This document shows positions 1-9,124 of a stretch of 64,000 bases of DNA, one piece after another. Numbering within the stretch: position 1 is the first letter of the stretch; every line of letters begins with the position of its first letter. The position numbers were made by a program, and so were the translations under genes. The notes under the pieces are model-generated. The model ran no database searches and was not told where the DNA came from. It saw only the letters and a program-made list of their open reading frames with translations. Origin of the DNA: Amphritea atlantica (lineage in GTDB: Bacteria; Pseudomonadota; Gammaproteobacteria; Pseudomonadales; Balneatricaceae); the NCBI RefSeq assembly GCF_900111095.1, contig NZ_FOGB01000001.1:310001-374000 (forward strand), in the 5' to 3' direction.

Positions 1-158
1 GCCAGATAGCCTCCGCCCAGGTCGCTCAAACCGGCTTCTGCCTGCATCGCGGGTAGCAGGGTGGTATAGCAGAAGCGGGCGATACCGATGGTAAGAATCA
101 GGCCGAGCAGACCGGAGCCCAGTACTTTGAGATGTTGCCTGTTTGCAGTTGTATCCAT
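1..158 (-). CDS. MFS transporter, YbfB/YjiJ-type (partial, N-terminus)
   Basis: The gene starts at 158 and reads leftward off the window edge, so only about 52 residues are visible. After a short polar N-terminus comes one hydrophobic helix followed by GIARFCYTTLLPAMQ and a GLSDLGGGYL turn. This arrangement (helix 1, then a G-x-x-R-F-x-Y-T-x-L-L-P motif) is typical of the YbfB/YjiJ branch of major facilitator permeases. The substrate of that branch is not established. It is divergent from the LysR gene at 292, a common pairing in which the LysR protein controls the exporter. The rest of the protein lies outside the window, so the family call rests on this short segment only. Confidence 0.6.
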   Translation of the reverse strand, partial: MDTTANRQHLKVLGSGLLGLILTIGIARFCYTTLLPAMQAEAGLSDLGGGYL

Positions 159-291
159 AGAACTCAGACTGTTTTTATGTTTTTTGTAAGTGTATGTATT
201 AATATTATTCGTTACTAATGAATTATTAAGAACCATATGTTCTTTAATAAAGAATGATTTGTTTGCTTATATTGCATCTGTTGACGGTTGT

Positions 292-1164
292 ATGGAGATA
301 AGGTTGGAACTGATAGCACTGAAAACCTTTGAAAAGGTAGCGAAAGAGGGCGGCATACTGGCTGCGGCGAAGCAACTGAATACAGTGCAGTCTAATGTCA
401 CTACACGGATTCAGCGGCTGGAAGAGGAGTTAGGTACTAAACTGTTTTCCCGCAAGGGGCGTGGGCTTGAATTAACCCGCCCGGGTATGATTCTTCTCGA
501 GTATGCCGAACAGATTCTTCAACTGGAGCGGCAAGCAGGTGTCGCTGTCAGGCTGGCGGATAAAGGTGCTGCTGAGATTAAAATTGGTGCCATGGAAACA
601 TTTACGGCAACCCACCTGCCACAGCTGTTGGGGGCATTGAGAGAGAGCTGCCCAAAACTTAAACCACAGGTCACGGCTGCAACGACCGCGGAGCTGCTTC
701 GGGCAGTATTGGAGCATCATATTGATTGTGCCTTTGTGGCGGGGCCGATAGATCATCCTGATCTGGTCACTATTGATGTCATGACTCAGGAGTTGGTATT
801 AGTGAAACCCGGGAGCGTGGCTCCGGCGGATAATCTGGTACTGTTCCGGGAAGGCTGTGTCTATCGACAAAAAGCGTTGCAGTGGTCACGGAACCATCAG
901 AATAACGGTTACGGTCTGAGTGAGCTGGGCACACTTGAGGGGATTCTCGGCTGTGTGGCTCAGGGGCTGGGGGTGACACTGATGCCCCGCAATGTGGTCG
1001 AGCTATCGATCTATCGTGATAACCTGGAGTTTGAACCCCTGCCTGATGATGTATCTCTAGTGCCGACCCAGTTTATCCGCCACCGCAGCACCCCAGCGTT
1101 GAACGTGATCGAGGCACTGTTTGACTCGTTACGCTGGCTGCCAAACCGGGATAAGGCTATTTAA
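292..1164 (+). CDS. LysR-family transcriptional regulator
   Basis: A 290-residue protein with an N-terminal winged helix-turn-helix (residues about 4-63: LIALKTFEKVAKEGGILAAA, then Q-S-N-V-T-T-R-I-Q-R-L-E) and a C-terminal effector-binding LysR substrate domain. An upstream in-frame codon at 190 would add 34 residues that do not belong to the fold, so the ATG at 292 is preferred although no strong ribosome binding site precedes it. It is divergent from the MFS gene ending at 158, which is the likeliest target. The effector cannot be predicted. Its 3' end faces radD with 15 bp between the stops. Confidence 0.85.
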   Translation: MEIRLELIALKTFEKVAKEGGILAAAKQLNTVQSNVTTRIQRLEEELGTKLFSRKGRGLELTRPGMILLEYAEQILQLERQAGVAVRLADKGAAEIKIGAMETFTATHLPQLLGALRESCPKLKPQVTAATTAELLRAVLEHHIDCAFVAGPIDHPDLVTIDVMTQELVLVKPGSVAPADNLVLFREGCVYRQKALQWSRNHQNNGYGLSELGTLEGILGCVAQGLGVTLMPRNVVELSIYRDNLEFEPLPDDVSLVPTQFIRHRSTPALNVIEALFDSLRWLPNRDKAI

Positions 1165-1179
1165 GACTGATCCCATGAG

Positions 1180-2940
1180 TTATAGCTGATTGGCTTTGCG
1201 GTAGTTGCCCTGATAATCAAAGATGCGCTCCTGTACCCGCCAGAACTTTCCGGCTTTACGGGCGACAACAAAGTCTGGGGCGGTAAACAGATGGGATACC
1301 GCTAACACCTCCTCAACCGAGTTGAACTGACGTGGCTGTAAACTCTGGCCAAAGCGTCGTCCGAACAGGTCGTTAAACCGTTTTCGCTGCTTGCTATTAT
1401 GCATATCAAACAGCTCACTCAGCTCTTCGCCCTGTTCATCGTGATAGATGACTCTGAGTCTGCTGTTTGATTCGCTTAACGAGATACCGGCGCAGCGGAT
1501 AACCATGGCATCTTTCAGCTTAAGAGCTGCTTTGAGCTGATCATCGGGGTCGATGATGGCGTGACCGCACTGATGACAGTGGCGGGCGGCAATGTCGTTT
1601 TCCGCATTGCACTGGGGGCATTCCTTAAAGCGGAAACGATAGTCGCATTGTGACTTTTTATCCTGAGACGGGGTGCTGTCTACACCCTCAATGGTACCCT
1701 GACAGCGTCGGCCGAAGTGTTCGAGAATATTGCCCTCCTCATCTGTCTTGCCCCAGAAAATATTGGCAAATTCACAGACCGGACAGAACACCTGTACCGG
1801 CACACTGCTGCTATCCGGTTTTGGCTGCCCCACTTCGGGCGAGTACAGATCGAAGCCGTTACCCGCATAATCCATCACCAGGCAGTCCTGTTTGCCCTCA
1901 GCCAGCCTGAGTCCCCGACCCACGATCTGTTGAAACAGAGAGACGGACTGGGTGGGCCTGAGCAGGGCGATAAAATCCACATGGGGGGCATCGAAACCGG
2001 TGGTCAGCACCGCGACATTGACCAGATATTTTATCTGCCTTGTTTTAAAGCGACTGATTAGTTGGTCCCGTTCTGTATGTGCCGTATCTCCGGTGATCAG
2101 CGCCGTTTCCTTTTCCGGAAGGTAGCTGCATATCTCATGGGCATGCCTGACGGTTGCGGCGAACACCATGACCCCGCAGCGTTCTGCTGCCAGTTCCACG
2201 ATCTGTTCACAGATCGCCCGGGTTACCCGTGGATGACGGACCAGTAACTGGTTCACCTCTGCCTCTGCATAGTGGCCAAAACGGTTGGCATTGAGGGCTG
2301 AAAAATCATATTGAGTGATCGGCGCATCGACCATTTTGGGAGGGGTGAGGAAGCCCCGTTTGATCATGTATTGCAGAGGGAGCTCATAGATGCAGTGCTC
2401 AAAGGGGCGTGACTCGCTGCTGCGGCAGAAGCCGCGATAGTGATAGCGATAGATCCAGCCCATCCCCATGCGGTAGGGTGTTGCGGTTAAACCCAGCAGC
2501 TTCAGCCGGGGGTTATACTCCCTCAGTTGCGCGAAAATCTGTTGATACTGGCTGTTTTCGTCGTCGCTGATCCGGTGGCATTCATCGATAATCACCAGTG
2601 AGTGTTCGGTGGCGAAATCCCTGAGGTTGCGGGCGACTGACTGCACGCTGGCAAAGGTGACCTGATAATGACTCTGTTTCTGCTTTAAGCCTGCAGAATA
2701 GATGCCGCCTTCAAGTCCGTAGTTCAGGTATTTGTTGTGATTCTGCTCAACCAGCTCTTTGACATGGGCCAGCACCAGAATTTTTCGCCGTGCCAGGCGT
2801 GCCAGTTCAGCGATAACCAGGCTTTTACCTGCGCCGGTTGGCAGAACGATGACGGCCGGCTCATCGCTATTGCGAAAATGGTTCAGGGTTGCTGCTACCG
2901 CATCCCGCTGATAATCACGCAGCTGAAAACTATTGGCCAT
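1180..2940 (-). CDS. radD: DNA repair helicase RadD (YejH), superfamily 2
   Basis: The 586 residues equal the usual RadD length and resemble the E. coli protein throughout. Visible are helicase motif I LPTGAGKS (about residues 33-40), a DEAH-type motif II DECHR, motif III TATP and motif [14 protein letters not shown]-terminal cysteine-rich segment follows, with C-P-V-C and C-P-Q-C ... C-H-Q-C pairs likely to bind zinc. RadD is an ATPase implicated in double-strand-break repair and crossover control, acting with SSB and RecA. An ATG at 2988 would add 16 residues. I chose 2940 ([11 protein letters not shown]) because it matches the family N-terminus; neither start has a clear Shine-Dalgarno sequence. 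Confidence 0.93.
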   Translation of the reverse strand: MANSFQLRDYQRDAVAATLNHFRNSDEPAVIVLPTGAGKSLVIAELARLARRKILVLAHVKELVEQNHNKYLNYGLEGGIYSAGLKQKQSHYQVTFASVQSVARNLRDFATEHSLVIIDECHRISDDENSQYQQIFAQLREYNPRLKLLGLTATPYRMGMGWIYRYHYRGFCRSSESRPFEHCIYELPLQYMIKRGFLTPPKMVDAPITQYDFSALNANRFGHYAEAEVNQLLVRHPRVTRAICEQIVELAAERCGVMVFAATVRHAHEICSYLPEKETALITGDTAHTERDQLISRFKTRQIKYLVNVAVLTTGFDAPHVDFIALLRPTQSVSLFQQIVGRGLRLAEGKQDCLVMDYAGNGFDLYSPEVGQPKPDSSSVPVQVFCPVCEFANIFWGKTDEEGNILEHFGRRCQGTIEGVDSTPSQDKKSQCDYRFRFKECPQCNAENDIAARHCHQCGHAIIDPDDQLKAALKLKDAMVIRCAGISLSESNSRLRVIYHDEQGEELSELFDMHNSKQRKRFNDLFGRRFGQSLQPRQFNSVEEVLAVSHLFTAPDFVVARKAGKFWRVQERIFDYQGNYRKANQL

Positions 2941-3180
2941 AAAAATAACCAGATGTGCGTTCAGAATTGATGAGCAGTTGATCTGCATGACAGGGTAGAG
3001 GCATACGACTATTTTAGCGTGGAAATGGCTGATTTAAACGGGATTTTTGTCCGTTATTGTGAGATATTTCTGCTTATAGAAAGCAGGCGTTGCGCATTTT
3101 TGTCGATGGGTGATCGAATTGCGTCTATTCTGAAATAATATTTATTCAATGCAGTGTCTATGACAAAAGAGGAAATGGAA

Positions 3181-3990
3181 ATGGATCTATCTTTTATCGA
3201 TGTTTATGTGTTGCCCTGGGCTATAAATATCGCGTTGGCGGCGGCTATCTTTATCGTCGGTCGAATGGTCGCAAAGGTATTGGTGAACCTGCTGGGTAAA
3301 GCGCTCCGCAAAAGTAAAATGGAGGAGATTCTGGTCAACTTTATCTCTTCGATTGCCAATATCCTGCTGCTGTTAGTGGTGATTGTGGCCTCACTGGACC
3401 AGTTGGGGGTTGATACGACCTCGCTGATCGCTCTGGTGGGTGCTGCCGGTCTGGCGGTTGGTCTGGCACTGCAGGGCTCTTTGCAGAATTTTGCCGCAGG
3501 CGTAATGCTGATTGTTTTCCGTCCCTTCAAAGAGGGGGATTTTATCGAAGCGGCGGGTGTTGCCGGTGTTGTTGAGCACATCAGTATTTTCAATACCATT
3601 ATGCGTACCGGCGATAACAAAGAGGTCATAGTACCGAATGGCAATATCTACAGCGGGGTTATCACTAACTATTCTGCCCGTGACACCCGTCGTGTAGATA
3701 TGGTTTTTGGCATTGGCTATGGCGATGATCTGAAGAAAGCCAAAGCATTGCTGGAAGAGATTGTGACCAGTGATGAACGGGTCCTGCAGGACCCGGCACC
3801 GGTGATTGCCGTGTCTGAACTGGCGGATAGCAGCGTTAACTTCGTGGTGCGTCCATGGGTAAAGTCTGCTGATTTCTGGGCAGTGAAGTTCGATACTACT
3901 GAAAGCGTGAAACTGCGCTTTGATGAGGAAGGGATCTCTATTCCGTTCCCACAGATGGATATTCATCAGTACAAGCACGACAGCGAGTAG
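3181..3990 (+). CDS. mscS: Small-conductance mechanosensitive channel MscS
   Basis: The 269-residue membrane protein has N-terminal transmembrane helices followed by the pore-lining TM3 signature GAAGLAVGLALQGSLQNFAAG. The beta domain follows with VFRPFKEGDFIE and VPNGNIYSG, and then the mixed alpha/beta vestibule. This is the compact E. coli MscS architecture (286 residues): a homoheptameric inner-membrane channel that releases solutes on hypo-osmotic shock. Several in-frame starts exist. The ATG at 3181 lies 7 nt after an AGAGGA ribosome binding site (3168-3173) and is preferred over the GTG at 3154. The gene is monocistronic and ends in a strong terminator. Confidence 0.93.
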   Translation: MDLSFIDVYVLPWAINIALAAAIFIVGRMVAKVLVNLLGKALRKSKMEEILVNFISSIANILLLLVVIVASLDQLGVDTTSLIALVGAAGLAVGLALQGSLQNFAAGVMLIVFRPFKEGDFIEAAGVAGVVEHISIFNTIMRTGDNKEVIVPNGNIYSGVITNYSARDTRRVDMVFGIGYGDDLKKAKALLEEIVTSDERVLQDPAPVIAVSELADSSVNFVVRPWVKSADFWAVKFDTTESVKLRFDEEGISIPFPQMDIHQYKHDSE

Positions 3991-4005
3991 TTCTGACTGC
4001 TTTCG

Positions 4006-4032
4006 AAACAGCCGCATATGCGGCTGTTTTTT
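4006..4032 (+). terminator. Intrinsic terminator after mscS
   Basis: A perfect inverted repeat (AAACAGCCGCAT / ATGCGGCTGTTT, 4006-4029) runs into a T6 tract. It sits 15 nt after the mscS stop and immediately beyond the stop of the convergent symporter gene. It may act in both directions, though the T tract on the minus side is short. Confidence 0.88.
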
Positions 4033-4033
4033 C

Positions 4034-6262
4034 CTACTCTTTAAGCGGTTTCTCTGCCGGGTCTAACGGTTTTTCAATCAGCAGGCTATTTTCTAACTGT
4101 ATTCTGAGGGTTTCATTTTCCTGCCGTACCTTTTGGGTTTCAAGGCGGGAACGGAAGATCTCCTGATAACGGAGCTCAAGGCGGGCTTCCAGATCTTCAA
4201 TCTGCTTGTTCAGCATTTTGATCGTCTGCTCATTTTTTTTGATCTTATTTTGCAAGTTATTGATCAGGCCATAGCTCTGGCTACCTGCTTCAGCCTCATT
4301 CAGGTTCTCATTCGCGGGCATTCGCTGCTGATTAAGTTCAACCACCAGATGGCTATAGAGTGCCTTCAGGTCGGTGGCCTCACGGGTGTTATAACGAATA
4401 CTGCTCTCCATCGCTTTATGGGCACTGGCCGCGCCAATTGAACCGGCGAGTATGTGCTCCAGCATACGATGGAACTCGAGCAACTCGATAATGGCGATAT
4501 GGCTCTTACCTGTGACTTGCAGGTCTTCGGTGATTTGTAGCAGGGCGGCTTTAGTCTTGTCTTTGTTGAGATAACTTTCCAGCAGAGTTTGTGCTTCGTT
4601 AAGTTTGTCATCCAGAGGGATGTAACGGTCCAGCCCTGTGGGACGGGCTCTCTGAGAGGGGGCGGGTTTCATTGAGCAGAGAAACTCGGTGGAAAGGTTT
4701 CGCTCTGCTTTGTGTGGATTGTATAGCAGTGAGCCGAAGATGTAGAAACCGATATTAACCAGCAGGGTCCAGAATACACTGTGGGGGATGGAACCGATCT
4801 CATCAAAGCCAAACAGCGCTTCAGGTCGCAGCAGGGCAAAGCCAAACAGTCCTTCATCGAGAATCGTTTCAGGAAACCATCCATGGCTGACAAAGGCCGG
4901 AATCATCAGGGTATAGATCCACATCAGGAATCCAGCAAGCAAACCAGCCAGTGCTCCGGCGCTATTTCCCCTGCTCCAGAACAGGCCACCCAAAAGAGCT
5001 GGAGAGAACTGAAGCACCGCAACAAATGAGATCAGGCCGATCGCCACCAGAATATAGGAATCGGTGAACTCGATGGCAAAGCCGTAGCTGCCCAGCAGAA
5101 TCATCGCCGCCAGCAGCCAGCGAATCTGTAGCAGAAAGGGTTTAATGAAGCGGCAGGCAGGCACTCTTTCCAGTACCGGAAGAATCAGATGGTTGGAGGC
5201 CATTGTGGAGAGAGTCATCGTGGTGACGATGATCATTCCTGTGGCGGCAGAAAAACCACCGATAAATGCCAGCAATGTGAGGGCGTTATTACCCGCCAGT
5301 TGTGGCAGTAACAACACATAGTAGTCGGCGGACTCCTGTGGCAACCCCATCAGAAGCCCCCCGGCGGCAATCGGTACCACAAACAGATTGATCAGAACCA
5401 TATACAGTGGCAATACCCAGATCGCGGTTTTAATGTGTTTGTGATCTGCATTTTCCACCACTGCAACATGAAACATGCGGGGCAGGTTCTGGATGGCAGC
5501 GAAGCTGAGCACGATCAGTGTCAGCCACATAATACCGGAGTTAGAGGTGCCGCTGACCTGAATCACCCGTTCGAATCCCTGGTCAAACAGACGTTCGGTA
5601 ATATCATCGAAACCATTAAACAGGCCGAAGCTGACAAACAGCCCGATGGTGATAAAGGCAACCAGTTTCACCAGACACTCCACTGCCAGGGCGGTCATAA
5701 TCCCCTGATGTCGTTCGGTGGGATCTAAACGGCGCATACCAAACATGATGGTAAAGGCGATCATGAACAGTGTGATCAGTAAGCCGGATAACCCCCAGCC
5801 CATGGTGGAGCTTTCATGGTCGGTAATCAATTGAAAGGAGGCGACTACGGCTTTCAGCTGCAGGGCAATATAGGGCAGAACCCCGAACAGGGCGATCAGG
5901 GTGACCAGCGCGGCAATGGTTTCGGAACGGTTATAGCGGGTGGAGATAAAGTCGGCGATACTGGTGATGCGAAAAACCTCTTTGGCAAACACCATGCGTC
6001 GCAGGGTGACCCACCAGAACGCAATGCCCAGCATCGCGCCAAGGTAAACGCCGAGAAACTGCAGGCCAGAGCTGGCGGCAAAGCCGACACTGCCATAAAA
6101 GGTCCAGGAGGTATGGTAGACCGCCAGCGAGAGGCAGTAAACCCAGGGACTTTTAAAGCTCTCCCTGCGGGTCTCGCTACGTCTTTCAACTAATTGTGCG
6201 ATACCGAAAAGTACCGCCATATACAAAGTCACGGTGAGAATTACAGTAAGAGAGCTAAACAT
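4034..6262 (-). CDS. SLC5-type sodium:solute symporter with STAC domain and coiled coil, no kinase
   Basis: The 742-residue protein has three parts. Residues about 1-515 form an SLC5/SSS sodium-solute symporter of the kind that heads CbrA-like sensor kinases, with around 13 hydrophobic helices and motifs such as YHTSWTFYGSVG and GGFSAATGMIIV. Residues about 544-645 look like a STAC domain (LLQITEDLQ ... ELLEFHRMLEHILAGSIGAASA). Residues about 665-728 are a charged coiled coil, ending in a polar tail. Relatives normally continue into PAS, HisKA and HATPase domains. None is present here: the protein stops after the coiled coil at a clean stop next to a terminator, with no kinase remnant downstream. 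The transported solute is unknown. It could signal through a partner or act as a transporter only. Confidence 0.8.
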   Translation of the reverse strand: MFSSLTVILTVTLYMAVLFGIAQLVERRSETRRESFKSPWVYCLSLAVYHTSWTFYGSVGFAASSGLQFLGVYLGAMLGIAFWWVTLRRMVFAKEVFRITSIADFISTRYNRSETIAALVTLIALFGVLPYIALQLKAVVASFQLITDHESSTMGWGLSGLLITLFMIAFTIMFGMRRLDPTERHQGIMTALAVECLVKLVAFITIGLFVSFGLFNGFDDITERLFDQGFERVIQVSGTSNSGIMWLTLIVLSFAAIQNLPRMFHVAVVENADHKHIKTAIWVLPLYMVLINLFVVPIAAGGLLMGLPQESADYYVLLLPQLAGNNALTLLAFIGGFSAATGMIIVTTMTLSTMASNHLILPVLERVPACRFIKPFLLQIRWLLAAMILLGSYGFAIEFTDSYILVAIGLISFVAVLQFSPALLGGLFWSRGNSAGALAGLLAGFLMWIYTLMIPAFVSHGWFPETILDEGLFGFALLRPEALFGFDEIGSIPHSVFWTLLVNIGFYIFGSLLYNPHKAERNLSTEFLCSMKPAPSQRARPTGLDRYIPLDDKLNEAQTLLESYLNKDKTKAALLQITEDLQVTGKSHIAIIELLEFHRMLEHILAGSIGAASAHKAMESSIRYNTREATDLKALYSHLVVELNQQRMPANENLNEAEAGSQSYGLINNLQNKIKKNEQTIKMLNKQIEDLEARLELRYQEIFRSRLETQKVRQENETLRIQLENSLLIEKPLDPAEKPLKE

Positions 6263-6355
6263 CCTGATCCTTACTTCAACGGCTTAGTTTGTAAATCAGA
6301 CAGTTAAGCTATAGCTGGCTTCGCTTCTCAGGTCAATTAAAGGTTACCCAAAAAC

Positions 6356-6628
6356 TTATTCCGGCGGTGTTGAAGAGGTTTCCTGGTCTACTTTATTTGC
6401 ACTGCAACATGCAGGCGGTACCGGGTCATACCCTCCGGGATGGCCAGGATGGCATTTGCCGAGGCGTTTAATACCCAGCCAGCAGCCTTTGATCACGCCA
6501 TGGGTTTCGATCGCTTCAAGGGTATACGCTGAGCAGGTTGGATAAAACCGGCAATTAGGCCCCAGAAACGGGCTTATCAGGTATTGGTAGGTGCGGATCA
6601 GGAAGATAAAGCAGCGTCGTAGAATCAT
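6356..6628 (-). CDS. yidD: Membrane protein insertion efficiency factor YidD
   Basis: A 90-residue protein with the complete family core: an amphipathic N-terminus ([24 protein letters not shown]), the conserved cysteines and the [14 protein letters not shown] segment. YidD assists YidC-dependent insertion of inner-membrane proteins at the cytoplasmic face. The start at 6628 gives the usual length. It normally lies between rnpA and yidC, but here it stands alone between phoH and the symporter gene, so it has been relocated or is a second copy. Confidence 0.93.
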   Translation of the reverse strand: MILRRCFIFLIRTYQYLISPFLGPNCRFYPTCSAYTLEAIETHGVIKGCWLGIKRLGKCHPGHPGGYDPVPPACCSANKVDQETSSTPPE

Positions 6629-6667
6629 CGTTTAAGTGTAGCGCTGTCGGGGAGCCGTAGACAAGCA

Positions 6668-6691
6668 AAAGCCGCGTCACAGCGCGGCTTT
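6668..6691 (-). terminator. Intrinsic terminator after phoH
   Basis: Inverted repeat AAAGCCGCG / CGCGGCTTT with a 6-nt loop. Read on the minus strand it is followed by TTGCTTGT, a moderate U-tract. It lies 39 nt beyond the stop of phoH and upstream of yidD, so yidD is probably transcribed from a separate promoter or by read-through. Confidence 0.7.
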
Positions 6692-6729
6692 GATAGCAGT
6701 AAGTTTGATAACAGCTGCTTTCGGGCAGA

Positions 6730-8115
6730 TCAGAGATGCTCTTCAGCGTACTCCGCCAGTCTTGAGCGGAAAATGCCCTCCAGGTGGATAGTTGATGCGC
6801 CCTCGAAGTCTTTAAAGCGCTCCACGACATAGGTCAGACCAGATGTGAGTGGGGTCAGGTAGTTGGAGTCGATCTGTGCCAGGTTACCCAGACAGATCAT
6901 CTTACTGTCCTTACCACAACGGGTGAGGATGGTTTTCAACTGTTGGGGTGTCAGGTTCTGTGCTTCATCGATCAGCACCACAGCATTCTGAATGCTTCGC
7001 CCACGGATAAAGTTGAGCGACTTAAACTGAATGTTGGCCTTCTCTATCGCGTATTTAACACTGCTCTGAGGCCGTTCATCACCTTCGTGCATCGCTTCCA
7101 GGTTATCGTGGATAGAACTTAGCCACGGAGTCATCTTCTCCTCTTCAGTACCTGGCAGGAAACCGATATCTTCGGCCACCGGAGGGGTAGAGCGGGTGAC
7201 GATAATCTTGTTGAAGCGTCCCTCTTCGATCACCATCTCCAGGGCACAGGCCAGTGCGATCAGGGTTTTACCGGAGCCCGCTGCACCGTTCAGCAGACAC
7301 AGATCGATATCCGGGTCCTGAATCGACTGCATGGCAAACGCCTGATAGATATTGATGGGGTGGATGCCCCAGCACTCCTGTTGCATCAGCTTATCGTAGC
7401 CAAGGTCGAGCAGCACAGTCTCTTCATGGCTGACTGAAACCACCCGTGCCGCAAAATCTTTTGAATCATCGTAAATATACTGACAGGGATAGGCATCCGG
7501 TAGCAGATCGGGATTGACCTTATGGTAGGTGTTAGGTCCTTCCTGATAGCTTTTAACCTGTTCGACTTTTTCCCAGAAGTTGCCTTCGATATGGTGATGG
7601 CCGGATGGCAGCAGATCCAGATCGGATACCAACTGGTCTTTGCGATAATCCTCAACCTTCTGAAGTCCCGCCCCCAGCGCCTTGAGGCGCATATTGATAT
7701 CTTTGGTAACGAGGATGATCTCACGGTGTGGATCGCTGCCCTGCAGGTGCAGAGCGCAGTTAATAATATGGTTGTCGTTGTTTTTATTGTCAGGCAAAAA
7801 ACCCTGACGGGTGGTGAGTTCGTGGTCGGGGAATATACTCAGTTTGCCCAGCCGGGTGGTGTCTTCGGTGCCGGGAACCTTAATCTGTACCCCTTTGAGT
7901 ATCTGGGATGGGGTGGCGGCACTGAGAATCTTATCAATAGCTCTGATAACGTGGCGCGCTTCCTGCGCCACGCTCTGCTTGCGATCTTTGATGTTGTCCA
8001 GTTCTTCAAGAACTGTCATCGGTATAGCGACATCCTGTTCTTTAAATTCGTACAGGCAGTTAGGGTCGTGCAGTAAAACGTTGGTATCGAGGATATAGAG
8101 CTTATCAGCACTCAT
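6730..8115 (-). CDS. PIN-PhoH family RNA-processing ATPase (PhoH2/YlaK type)
   Basis: A 461-residue two-domain protein. Residues 1 to about 150 are a PIN nuclease fold with the acidic residues in place (LDTN near residue 10, LEELD near 36-40, TKDINMR near 138). Residues about 250-461 are a PhoH-like P-loop ATPase with Walker A GAAGSGKT (277-284) and Walker B VVLIDEAQN. Family members couple sequence-dependent RNA unwinding to PIN cleavage, and in some bacteria form part of toxin-antitoxin-like pairs. No antitoxin-sized gene lies next to it here. The gene is monocistronic, divergent from cobB and followed by its own terminator. Confidence 0.9.
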   Translation of the reverse strand: MSADKLYILDTNVLLHDPNCLYEFKEQDVAIPMTVLEELDNIKDRKQSVAQEARHVIRAIDKILSAATPSQILKGVQIKVPGTEDTTRLGKLSIFPDHELTTRQGFLPDNKNNDNHIINCALHLQGSDPHREIILVTKDINMRLKALGAGLQKVEDYRKDQLVSDLDLLPSGHHHIEGNFWEKVEQVKSYQEGPNTYHKVNPDLLPDAYPCQYIYDDSKDFAARVVSVSHEETVLLDLGYDKLMQQECWGIHPINIYQAFAMQSIQDPDIDLCLLNGAAGSGKTLIALACALEMVIEEGRFNKIIVTRSTPPVAEDIGFLPGTEEEKMTPWLSSIHDNLEAMHEGDERPQSSVKYAIEKANIQFKSLNFIRGRSIQNAVVLIDEAQNLTPQQLKTILTRCGKDSKMICLGNLAQIDSNYLTPLTSGLTYVVERFKDFEGASTIHLEGIFRSRLAEYAEEHL

Positions 8116-8249
8116 ACAGGGGTTCCTTCTCGAGCCGACTCAGATGTTTACACAGTAACCGGTAAAAAAAAAACCGGCCTGTATAGTTAGTTAAGCAGAA
8201 GTTGGCGTAGGATAAAACCCACTTGTCACCATTTTTGAGGAGCAGGGTT

Positions 8250-8957
8250 GTGCAATATCAGAATATTGTGATTCTGACCGGTGCCGGAATATCGGCTGAA
8301 TCAGGAATAAGAACATTTCGGGCGGCGGATGGTTTATGGGAAAACCACCGTATTGAAGATGTTGCTACCCCCGAAGCGTTTGCCCGCAATCCTGAGCTGG
8401 TTCATCAATTTTATAATCAGCGCCGGGAGCAGTTGCTGATGCCGGATATCCGCCCCAACCCAGCACATCTGGCGCTGGCAAAGCTGGAGCAGTACTTTAA
8501 AGGGGAAGTGCTGCTGGTAACCCAGAATATTGATAATCTGCATGAGCGTGCCGGTAGCCGCAATCTGATTCATATGCATGGGGAGCTGTTAAATCTGCGT
8601 TGTACTACCTCCGGTCAGGTGTTTACCCATCACAAACCGGTCGGGCCGGATGCCCGCTGTGGTTGTTGTGGTCAAATGGGCACCCTGCGACCGGATATTG
8701 TCTGGTTTGGTGAGATGCCGATGCAGATGGAGCTGATTTATGACGCCCTGGAAAGCTGCGACCTGTTTATCTCCATTGGCACTTCGGGGCATGTCTATCC
8801 CGCCGCCGGCTTTGTTGAAATTGCTAACAGTGTCGGGGCCGAAACAGTGGAGATTAATCTTGAGCCTTCAAAAAAACAGTCTGCATTTGATCGCCATATT
8901 TATGGTCCGGCCAGCCGCGAAGTGCCTCTGTTTGTTGAAAGTTTGATCAGTAGTTAA
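8250..8957 (+). CDS. cobB: NAD-dependent protein deacylase CobB (class III sirtuin)
   Basis: A 235-residue sirtuin. Visible are the NAD loop [15 protein letters not shown] (from residue 10), [12 protein letters not shown] (about 91-102), catalytic His110 in HMHGEL, zinc cysteines around RCTTSG and ARCGCCG, and the [12 protein letters not shown] loop. Tyr55 and Arg58 form the Y-x-x-R pair that marks desuccinylase-capable class III enzymes. It removes acetyl and succinyl groups from lysines, for example on acetyl-CoA synthetase. I chose the GTG at 8250 because a GAGGAG site (8237-8242) precedes it by 7 nt and the protein then begins like E. coli CobB. A longer start at 8223 is less likely. Confidence 0.94.
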   Translation: MQYQNIVILTGAGISAESGIRTFRAADGLWENHRIEDVATPEAFARNPELVHQFYNQRREQLLMPDIRPNPAHLALAKLEQYFKGEVLLVTQNIDNLHERAGSRNLIHMHGELLNLRCTTSGQVFTHHKPVGPDARCGCCGQMGTLRPDIVWFGEMPMQMELIYDALESCDLFISIGTSGHVYPAAGFVEIANSVGAETVEINLEPSKKQSAFDRHIYGPASREVPLFVESLISS

Positions 8958-9033
8958 TTCTTTTGTATCAAGGGGTTAATGGTGTAGTGTAGAAAATGTA
9001 ACTATATTGTAACCTGAACTTTATATTTTTTAG

Positions 9034-9062
9034 ACGGGTCCAATTGAAATGGAGGGACCCGT
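9034..9062 (+). promoter_or_regulatory. Stem-loop in the ppnN leader
   Basis: ACGGGTCC (9034-9041) pairs perfectly with GGACCCGT (9055-9062) across a 13-nt loop, about 60 nt before the ppnN start. No U-tract follows, so it is not an obvious terminator for cobB. Its function is unknown. Confidence 0.4.
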
Positions 9063-9124
9063 TAAGCCCTGTTTACGGCCGGGAACTGTTCCTGTGCTGG
9101 GGTATTGATCAGAGGGGCAGGACC

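Noticed and set aside
6730-8115. PhoH2 as part of a toxin-antitoxin operon
   Set aside because: No small antitoxin-like gene precedes it. The upstream region is a short divergent spacer to cobB.
8158-8178. ACCGGT-A10-CCGG sequence between phoH and cobB as a terminator
   Set aside because: The stem is only about five base pairs around an A-run and has no U-tract. It lies upstream of both divergent genes, where no terminator is expected.
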